The translations under genes were made by a program, and so were the position numbers. Below the pieces are notes generated by a model. The model was not told where the DNA came from and made no database searches. It worked only from the letters and a program-made list of their open reading frames with translations. This document shows, in pieces, positions 22,483-27,913 of a stretch of DNA of 27,913 nucleotides (position 1 is the stretch's first letter; every line of letters begins with the position of its first letter). The stretch lies in assembly GCA_035291605.1 (NCBI GenBank), contig DATDRS010000210.1, positions 1-27,913 on the forward strand, given 5' to 3'. The DNA is from DATDRS01 sp035291605 (lineage in GTDB: Bacteria; Chloroflexota; Anaerolineae; Anaerolineales; UBA6663).

Positions 22483-23177
22483 GCACCACGCCGCATATCC
22501 TCGTCATTGACGACGAGCCGCAAATCCTGCGCGCCTTACGGACTATCTTGACCCAAAAACAGTTCCGTGTGACTACCGCCAGCCGGGGTGAAGAGGGATT
22601 AGTCCTGGCCGCCGCTAACCCGCCGGACATCGTGATCCTCGACCTGGGCCTGCCGGATATGGATGGCATTCAGGTATGCGCCCGCCTGCGCGAGTGGACG
22701 CAGATACCTATTATCGTGCTCTCGGTGCGCGACAGTGAACGCGACAAGGTGGGCGCGCTGGACAAGGGCGCAGATGATTATTTGATCAAACCGTTCGGCG
22801 CGGAGGAACTGCTGGCCCGCGTGCGGGTGGCGCTGCGGCATGCGGCGCAGGCGCAAGGCCCCAAGACGCCCACCGTCGTCCGGGCTGGAAACCTGGTGGC
22901 AGACCTGGCGCGTCACGTGGTCACGCGCGGCGGTGTGGAGGTGAAGCTGACGGCCACCGAGTTCAAACTGCTGGCTTACCTGGCCGCCAACGCCGGACGC
23001 GTGCTGACGCATCAGAACATCCTCTCTCACGTGTGGGAGCCAGCCGAAGCGGATCACATTGAGTACTTGCGCGTCTACATGCGCCAACTGCGCAAGAAGC
23101 TGGAAGACGACCCAGAACAGCCCCAATACCTGCTCACCGAGCCGGGCGTCGGCTATCGCTTTCTGGCCGACGAATAA
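22479..23177 (+). CDS. KdpE-like OmpR-family response regulator
   Basis: A 232-residue DNA-binding response regulator and partner of the upstream kinase. The receiver domain (1-120) has the acidic pair D11/D12, phosphoacceptor D55 in VILDLGLPDMDG, and K104 in LIKPFG. The C-terminal winged helix (about 135-230) has the OmpR pattern LTATEFKLLAYLAANAGRVLTH, then the recognition-helix region YLRVYMRQLRKKLE and the wing GVGYRF. The sequence is close in style to KdpE. The likely targets are the transport genes downstream, but I did not find a convincing operator. A strong terminator follows. Confidence 0.92.
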   Translation: MSTTPHILVIDDEPQILRALRTILTQKQFRVTTASRGEEGLVLAAANPPDIVILDLGLPDMDGIQVCARLREWTQIPIIVLSVRDSERDKVGALDKGADDYLIKPFGAEELLARVRVALRHAAQAQGPKTPTVVRAGNLVADLARHVVTRGGVEVKLTATEFKLLAYLAANAGRVLTHQNILSHVWEPAEADHIEYLRVYMRQLRKKLEDDPEQPQYLLTEPGVGYRFLADE

Positions 23178-23197
23178 GGCATCACATCCTTACTGAT

Positions 23198-23228
23198 AAA
23201 AAGCGCCCCTTTCACGGGGCGTTTTTAT
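23198..23228 (+). terminator. Intrinsic terminator after the response regulator
   Basis: AAAAAGCGCCCC, loop TTTCAC, GGGGCGTTTTT and then ATTT: a textbook hairpin with a T-tract, 21 nt after the stop. It separates the two-component operon from the following transport genes. Confidence 0.9.
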
Positions 23229-23285
23229 TTGTCCTTTATGCGATTGCCCGAAATCTTTGTGGCCGTTTAATTTTGGCTTGCTACC

Positions 23286-24050
23286 ATGGCTCAAGAAAGT
23301 GAGCGCACGATGACGGTTCAACCCCAATCTGCTCCAGCCCCCTCCGATACCGCACGACCACTGCAGGGCGCTCCACCCATCGCGCCATCGGTGGCCCAAG
23401 GGTCTATGACATCGGCGGCGCCCTCTGCTGTGGCGCGGTTGCTCATTCCGGCGGATGAGCCGTTGCCTGCCGCCCGCCGCCTCGTCGTTTTGATCCCGGA
23501 TCAGGATACGGACGAAACTGAGCTGGCCCGGCGCATCTGGGCGCTGGCGTCGCCGCGTGGTCTGGCAGTGTTGTTTCTCAGCTTAAGCGGCGACCCCGAG
23601 ACGGAATATCGCGCGCGCCGACGGTTAGCGACCCTGGCTGCCATTACCCGCGACGACTGGGTCAGCGTGGAGACGCATCTTGCCTTCACCTCCGATTGGG
23701 TACGGGCCGTGCTGACGCACCATCGTCCTGGTGATCTGGTGGTCTGCCCGGCGGAACAGAACGTGCGCCGCTTGGGGATGCGCCAACCTTTGAGCCAGGC
23801 CCTTATCTCGGCGCTCGACGCGCCAGTGCTTGCCTTATCGGGCTTTTTTCCAGAAATGCCCCCCACCTTACCCGGCTTCACTGCGCAGCTTGCCAGGTGG
23901 AGCATCCTGCTGGCCGTCGTGGCAGGGTTCTTCTGGCTTCAGATGCAGATCAGTCAACTCCCCGACAACTGGCTTCAGACTGCGCTTTTGGGCCTCTCGG
24001 TCCTGGTCGAGTTTGGCCTGATCGCGCTTTGGAATCATTTTTCTCTGTGA
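23286..24050 (+). CDS. Membrane-anchored Usp-like protein
   Basis: A 254-residue protein. Residues 1-55 are a Pro/Ala/Ser-rich, probably disordered tail. Residues about 65-195 read like a universal-stress-protein-type alpha/beta domain: RRLVVLIPD, GLAVLFLSL, a region ending HRPGDLVVCPAEQ, and ALDAPVLALSG. The ATP-binding glycine motif of Usp proteins is not evident. Two hydrophobic helices end the protein (about 202-222 and 228-250). The Usp assignment is inferred from the secondary-structure pattern. It may act as a soluble sensor domain held at the membrane for the permease or ATPase encoded downstream. An alternative start is the ATG at 23310. It is 6 nt from the next gene, so they are an operon. 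Confidence 0.65.
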   Translation: MAQESERTMTVQPQSAPAPSDTARPLQGAPPIAPSVAQGSMTSAAPSAVARLLIPADEPLPAARRLVVLIPDQDTDETELARRIWALASPRGLAVLFLSLSGDPETEYRARRRLATLAAITRDDWVSVETHLAFTSDWVRAVLTHHRPGDLVVCPAEQNVRRLGMRQPLSQALISALDAPVLALSGFFPEMPPTLPGFTAQLARWSILLAVVAGFFWLQMQISQLPDNWLQTALLGLSVLVEFGLIALWNHFSL

Positions 24051-24056
24051 CAAGCT

Positions 24057-25196
24057 ATGACAGACCCATCCCCCCTGACCCAATCCTCCACGCCTCCGAT
24101 GACGGCCCGGCCGCCCGGAGGCCCGGCGAGTCACCTGCGGCAGGAATATGAGTCCTGGCAGACGCGCTTCGAGGCGCAGGCTGCGATAGTCCAGCGTTTC
24201 CTGGAGACGCAGGCGCGTACCCTCGCCGAGGCGCTCACCCAGCGAGATCACCCCACGCAAGTCCGCTTCACGCTCCCGGATCGCGTCCTCGTGGAAGCAG
24301 GCGGCCAGGAGCAGCCGGTCCCGCCCGATTTTCGGCAACAGCTGGCGGGCGGCCTGATGGACCGCCTGACGCGCGCCGACGTGAACTCTGCCGTGCGCCA
24401 GCGCCTGGCCGAACTGGAGCAGTCGCCCAACCGGGCGGTGACGATCAGCGCTGGCTTGCTGCGGCACGCCGCCGTAATGCACATGATCCATGGCATGTTG
24501 CCGTCGGGACGTTCGGTCGTCTACGTCGCGGCGGAAGGCGAAGAGATTCCGTCTATCCCGGCCGGCGATGCGCTGGAGCCGGAATCCGCCATCACGGCGG
24601 CGACCGATGCGATTGCGGAAGAGGGCCAGGCCGAGGCAGGGCGCGGGGAACTGCTCGTGCCCTACGTCCCGGCGGCGCGCCGATTCTATCTGCCGCAATG
24701 GGTGGCGTTCGACGACGAAGGCCGCCTGCTCGTGAGCTCCGTCAACGAGGCCGAAGCGCACGTGGCCTCGATGCAGCGGTTCCTGGCGGTGCTGCACGCC
24801 GCCGTCTCCCTCGCGCCCTACATCGTCGCCGACGAGGCCTACCAGCAGAAGCGGCATGGCATGTTGGGCCAACTCGTCAACCAGGGCCGGGCGCTGGCGC
24901 GGTACCAGACGGGCGACATCATCCAAAGCATTCAGCACCGGGCCGCCGCGCAGGACCTCAACCGGGGCCTGAGCCTCAGCCTGCCGTATTTCGACGATCA
25001 AACCCTCCACATCGAGTCCCACAACTTCGAGGTCATCCCGACGGGACGCATCATGTTCGTCCCCGCCTTTGTGGTGCGCGCCGCGCGCGAGGAGCAGGCG
25101 AAGGTGGCGCAAGACACGCGCCTGAGTCCCTCGACGCGCAAGCACGTGCTGGCTGAACTCAAGACGCTGGAAGAAGCCTTCGAGACCAGCCCATAG
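24057..25196 (+). CDS. Protein of unknown function in the transport operon
   Basis: A 379-residue soluble protein that I do not recognise. The first about 25 residues are Pro/Thr-rich. A helical, Gln/Arg-rich segment follows (about 30-65), then mixed alpha/beta sequence: VRFTLPDRVLVEAGG, ADVNSAVRQRLAELEQ, ISAGLLRHAAVMHMIHGMLP, VVYVAAEGEEIPSIP. There is an acidic linker (about 175-200) and a second conserved-looking block (YVPAARRFYLPQWVAFDDEGRLL; LSLSLPYFDDQTLHIESHNFEV). The C-terminus is helical and charged. There is no signal peptide, membrane segment or cysteine cluster. It is 6 nt after the Usp-like gene and 47 nt before the permease, so it is probably co-transcribed and may be an accessory or regulatory subunit. 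The start has a poor ribosome binding site and may depend on coupling. Confidence 0.75.
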   Translation: MTDPSPLTQSSTPPMTARPPGGPASHLRQEYESWQTRFEAQAAIVQRFLETQARTLAEALTQRDHPTQVRFTLPDRVLVEAGGQEQPVPPDFRQQLAGGLMDRLTRADVNSAVRQRLAELEQSPNRAVTISAGLLRHAAVMHMIHGMLPSGRSVVYVAAEGEEIPSIPAGDALEPESAITAATDAIAEEGQAEAGRGELLVPYVPAARRFYLPQWVAFDDEGRLLVSSVNEAEAHVASMQRFLAVLHAAVSLAPYIVADEAYQQKRHGMLGQLVNQGRALARYQTGDIIQSIQHRAAAQDLNRGLSLSLPYFDDQTLHIESHNFEVIPTGRIMFVPAFVVRAAREEQAKVAQDTRLSPSTRKHVLAELKTLEEAFETSP

Positions 25197-25243
25197 GCCT
25201 GGACCGCCCACTGGTAACTGACCACTCACCACCGGTAACGACT

Positions 25244-27079
25244 ATGTTGTTCTCCATTGCCCTCCTCCTGGTGATTGTCCTTCTGGCCTACAAGGCCGCG
25301 CCGCGTGAAAAGCAGGAAGACGCGCACGTGCACGGCGTGGGACAGATCGGCCTGCTGGCCGCGCTAGCGCTCTTCGGCGTGGACTACTTCACCTCGTACT
25401 ACTACGCCACTGGCGAGATGATGAGCGCCCTGCACCCTTATGGATTGCAGGATAAAGCCTACATCGCCGTTGCCGTCATCGCCTTCGCCAACTTTGTGTT
25501 CGGCGCGCTGTATATGTTCTCGCTCGGCCCGTTCAACGAGGGCGGCGGATCGTACACGGCCTCCATGCGCTATTTGTGGCCGACGTTCAGCCTGATCGTG
25601 GCCGTCACGCTCATTCAGGACTACGTGCTCACGATTGTGGTCTCGGCGCTTTCGGGCGGCGATCAACTACTCTCGATCCTGAACTTGTATGGCAAGAACT
25701 GGCTGTATCACTTTGGCCTGGGGGCGCTGCTTGCCGCCGTCACCTGGTATCTGACCATCCGGGGCCGGGGCGAGTCCGCGCAGGTGGTATTCACCTTGAT
25801 CGGCGTTTTTACGCTGCTGACGATCGTGTTGGGCATTGGCCTGCTCATCGCTCATTTCAATGGCGTGCCGCCGGTGCCGGCCGAAGAAGCGCCCAAAGCC
25901 GCCTCGCTAGGCCAGGCCATGTTGCATATGCTCACCGCCGCTATGAAAGGCATGGTGGCCCTCACCGGACTGGAGGCGGTGTCCAACGGCATCCAGTTCA
26001 TGAAGAACGAAGATGCGGGCATTGTGAAATGGGGCAAGAAGCGCCTGCCGCGCCTGAACGGGCTGTGGAATTTCTACAGCGGCAAGTCGGGCATCGGGCG
26101 GTTCGTGCAGACCTCCTTCCTGTTCTACGGCGGGTTGACCACGCTCTTCCTGACCTTCTTCGCCATCCGCTTCGACGTGTTTGATGGCACATTTGGCCGC
26201 ACGCTGGTTGGCAACCTGGCCTTCATCGGTTTCAACCAAATCCCGGGCGGCATCATCCTGTTCTGGGCGTATCAAATCGTGGCCGTGTTCATGTTGTCAG
26301 CCGCCTCGATGACCGCCTTCCAGGACTTGCAGGCGACCGCCTGGCGAGACGTGGCCATCGGCGAAATACCGGAGATCGTCGTGTACCGAAACCCCCAGGG
26401 AACGTTCACCCGCTCGGTCACTGTTGGTTTCATGGTAGCACTCCTGCTCATGCTGATCGTGCGCGGCCAAACCACGGTGGCCGTGCCCTTCTATGGCGTC
26501 GGGGTCTTCATGCCCATCACGGCGATGGGGTTGGCAGTGCGCCGGCACGTGCTTACACATTTCGCGGGGCGCGCCAGGCGATGGGCAGCGGCAGGCGCGA
26601 CGTTCACGAGCGCATTGTCCGCAGCGGTGTTTATCGGCCAACTCATCGGCAAATGGGAAGAGGGCGGCTGGGCGGCGCTCATCTCCTTCAGTATTCTCGC
26701 GTTGGCGGCCCACGCACTGCTCATCTCGCCGCTGGGCTTCCGCGAGCCGGTACAGATTCACCGGATCGTGCGCGAGAAGGCGCGCGTGCAGGGCGCGATG
26801 GCGTCCATTGTCGAGTGGCAGTCGCTCAAGATGCAGGAATATCGCTATGCCCTGCTGGTCGCGATCGCGCGTTTCTTCGAGTTGTTCGGCGTTCGGCGGC
26901 CCTTACGCTATGAACCCGCGCCAGCCCAGGCCGGAGACTATGATCACGCCCTGCATGTAGACCACCCCGAAGCCCCCTCTTTCCTGGAGCAGTACATCAA
27001 CGAGCAACCCAAGCCTGAGCCGCGCCTGGGCGGGCACCCCCACGAGACAGCCGAACCAGAAGAGGCCCCCAAGTCCTGA
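25244..27079 (+). CDS. APC-superfamily permease, possible cation (K+) or amino-acid transporter
   Basis: A 611-residue polytopic membrane protein with about 12 hydrophobic segments up to residue 510, followed by a hydrophilic tail of about 100 residues ending in a Pro/Glu-rich stretch. The first core helix reads LAALALFGVDYFTSYYYATGEM, the unwound substrate-binding helix of APC proteins. NEGGGSYTAS near residue 104 corresponds to the GGGAY-like motif of KUP/KimA and amino-acid APC transporters. The helix around GLEAVSNGIQFM, with the long loop after it, also fits the family. The substrate cannot be decided. A KimA/KUP-like potassium role is suggested only by the adjacent Kdp-type regulators. 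The ribosome binding site is weak. It follows the unknown gene by 47 nt and precedes the P-type ATPase by 51 nt. Confidence 0.82.
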   Translation: MLFSIALLLVIVLLAYKAAPREKQEDAHVHGVGQIGLLAALALFGVDYFTSYYYATGEMMSALHPYGLQDKAYIAVAVIAFANFVFGALYMFSLGPFNEGGGSYTASMRYLWPTFSLIVAVTLIQDYVLTIVVSALSGGDQLLSILNLYGKNWLYHFGLGALLAAVTWYLTIRGRGESAQVVFTLIGVFTLLTIVLGIGLLIAHFNGVPPVPAEEAPKAASLGQAMLHMLTAAMKGMVALTGLEAVSNGIQFMKNEDAGIVKWGKKRLPRLNGLWNFYSGKSGIGRFVQTSFLFYGGLTTLFLTFFAIRFDVFDGTFGRTLVGNLAFIGFNQIPGGIILFWAYQIVAVFMLSAASMTAFQDLQATAWRDVAIGEIPEIVVYRNPQGTFTRSVTVGFMVALLLMLIVRGQTTVAVPFYGVGVFMPITAMGLAVRRHVLTHFAGRARRWAAAGATFTSALSAAVFIGQLIGKWEEGGWAALISFSILALAAHALLISPLGFREPVQIHRIVREKARVQGAMASIVEWQSLKMQEYRYALLVAIARFFELFGVRRPLRYEPAPAQAGDYDHALHVDHPEAPSFLEQYINEQPKPEPRLGGHPHETAEPEEAPKS

Positions 27080-27089
27080 CCGGCGCCAG

Positions 27090-27118
27090 ACCCGCAAGGT
27101 CGTTAAGGCCTCGCAGGT
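27090..27118. repeat. Imperfect palindromic intergenic repeat
   Basis: ACCCGCAAGGTC (27090-27101), loop GTTAA, GGCCTCGCAGGT (27107-27118). The arms match at 9 of 12 positions, with one further G-T wobble. It lies alone between the permease and ATPase genes and looks like a decayed copy of an ACCTGCGAGGTC-type palindrome. It is followed by CCCCTTTTTA and might weaken read-through. Confidence 0.45.
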
Positions 27119-27130
27119 TGCCCCTTTTTA

Positions 27131-27913
27131 ATGACCTCATCACCCCTGCATCGCCTCCACGCTGTGGAAGTCTTCCGAGCGCTGGAGACCGCGCCGGATG
27201 GCCTGACATCTGAAGAAGCGCAAAGCCGTCTCTCGCTTTACGGCCCCAACCTCCTGCGCGAGCCGCCGTCTGCCCCGCTCTGGCGTAAATTCATCGGCCA
27301 CATCGCCCACCTCATGGCCGCTCTGCTCTGGGTGGCGGGCGGGCTGGCCATCGTGGGCGGGCGGCCCGTGCTGGGCCTGGTCATCTGGAGCGTGGTGCTC
27401 GTCAACGCGGGCTTTTCCTTCTGGCAGGAATACCGCGCCGAGCGCGCGGTGGCGGCGCTCAAGCAAGTGCTTCCCGCGTACGCGCGCGTGATGCGCGGCG
27501 GGCAGGAAGTCAGAATTCCCGCGCGCGACGTCGTCCCCGGCGACCTGCTGGTGCTGGCCGAGGGCGATAACATCCCCGCCGACGCGCGCGTGGTGGAAGA
27601 ATACGGCCTGCGGGTCAATCAGGCGACGCTGACCGGCGAGGCCATGCCCGCGCGCAAGACGGCGGAAGCCTCTTGGCGGGAAGGACTGTCCGACCTGGAG
27701 CGCCCGAACCTGGTCTTCGCCGGAACTTCGGTCGTTTCCGGCACGGGCCGCGCGGTGATCCACGCGACCGGGATGCTCAGCCAATTCGGGCGGATTGCCA
27801 ACCTCACCGAAGCCGTGCCCGACGCACCCAGCCCCTTACAGCATAGCATGGCGCGCATGACCAGGGTGATCTCGTTTGTCGGGTTGGGGCTGGGTGCGGT
27901 GGTTTTTTTCGAT
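27131..27913 (+). CDS. P-type cation-transporting ATPase, N-terminal part, runs off the right edge
   Basis: 261 codons are open from the ATG at 27131 to the window edge. The N-terminal cation-ATPase domain (1-50, HAVEVFRALETAPDGLTSEEAQSRL, LYGPN) is followed by the M1-M2 hairpin (about 58-98) and the A domain, with VVPGDLLVLAEGDNIPADARV and the TGE loop (residues 168-170 in ATLTGEAMPARK). The start of M3 is cut at the edge. The architecture is that of type II (P2) ATPases (Ca2+, Mg2+, Na+/K+-like), not KdpB or heavy-metal pumps. The phosphorylation motif DKTGT lies outside, so the ion cannot be assigned. It is probably the last visible gene of the operon begun at 23286. The ribosome binding site is weak. 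Confidence 0.88.
   Translation, partial: MTSSPLHRLHAVEVFRALETAPDGLTSEEAQSRLSLYGPNLLREPPSAPLWRKFIGHIAHLMAALLWVAGGLAIVGGRPVLGLVIWSVVLVNAGFSFWQEYRAERAVAALKQVLPAYARVMRGGQEVRIPARDVVPGDLLVLAEGDNIPADARVVEEYGLRVNQATLTGEAMPARKTAEASWREGLSDLERPNLVFAGTSVVSGTGRAVIHATGMLSQFGRIANLTEAVPDAPSPLQHSMARMTRVISFVGLGLGAVVFFD

Noticed and set aside
23868..25232. A 454-codon minus-strand frame opposite the Usp-like and unknown genes
   Set aside because: The plus-strand frames fit the operon spacing and have membrane helices or ordered blocks; the minus frame is Arg/His/Gly-rich like other shadows. Because the unknown gene has no family, this rejection is slightly less certain.
25208..25242. Direct repeat CCACTGGTAACTGAC / CCACCGGTAACGAC before the permease gene
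   Set aside because: Only two imperfect copies 21 nt apart; too little to claim an operator or iteron.
1..27913. CRISPR arrays, IS elements, rRNA genes, prophage genes
   Set aside because: No repeat-spacer pattern, transposase, rRNA-like stretch or phage structural gene was seen on either strand.

Overview
The window looks like chromosomal DNA from a GC-rich, non-proteobacterial bacterium, most likely a member of the Chloroflexota (Anaerolineae-like). This is inferred from the gene mix (TIGR03960-type radical SAM protein, stand-alone GyrA C-terminal propeller, very large PAS/GAF/HD-GYP sensor, secreted PPC/clostripain protein), not from any rRNA or marker gene. Most genes sit in short operons with compact intergenic regions. 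There is no sign of a prophage, IS element or CRISPR array. Two genes run off the window: a secreted clostripain-like protease at the left edge and a P-type ATPase at the right edge.

Left part (1-6720, all minus strand): the 5' part of a secreted, multi-domain clostripain-family protein; a lysC-asd operon (aspartate kinase and aspartate-semialdehyde dehydrogenase) making the common precursor of Lys, Thr and Met; and a PucR/CdaR-type regulator. Upstream of lysC lies what reads as a complete threonine attenuator: a consensus-like promoter, a 28-codon leader peptide with seven Thr codons in nine positions and an N-terminus like E. coli ThrL, a GC-rich intrinsic terminator with a T-tract, and a second hairpin against the lysC ribosome binding site. 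I regard this as the most interesting element of the window.

Middle part (6721-17630): a 1,868-residue HD-GYP protein with five PAS and six GAF domains; a divergent FAD-dependent oxidoreductase; convergent to it, an aldolase of the DapA superfamily that resembles 4-hydroxy-2-oxoglutarate aldolase (HOGA1) far more than DapA; then dinB behind an M48 membrane protease whose best start is a non-canonical ATC. Next come a very small ORF with a good ribosome binding site, a two-helix small membrane protein, and a tRNA-Glu(CTC).

Right part (17631-27913, plus strand): a radical SAM protein, a free-standing GyrA C-terminal beta-pinwheel, then a KdpD/KdpE-like two-component pair in which the kinase lacks the usual KdpD N-terminal and Usp domains. 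After a clear terminator follows a probable four-gene operon: a membrane-anchored Usp-like protein, a protein of unknown function, an APC-superfamily permease and a P-type cation ATPase. Together these suggest a potassium/cation homeostasis module without kdpFABC, which is an inference from context. Several promoters here have extended -10 elements and very short 5' leaders.
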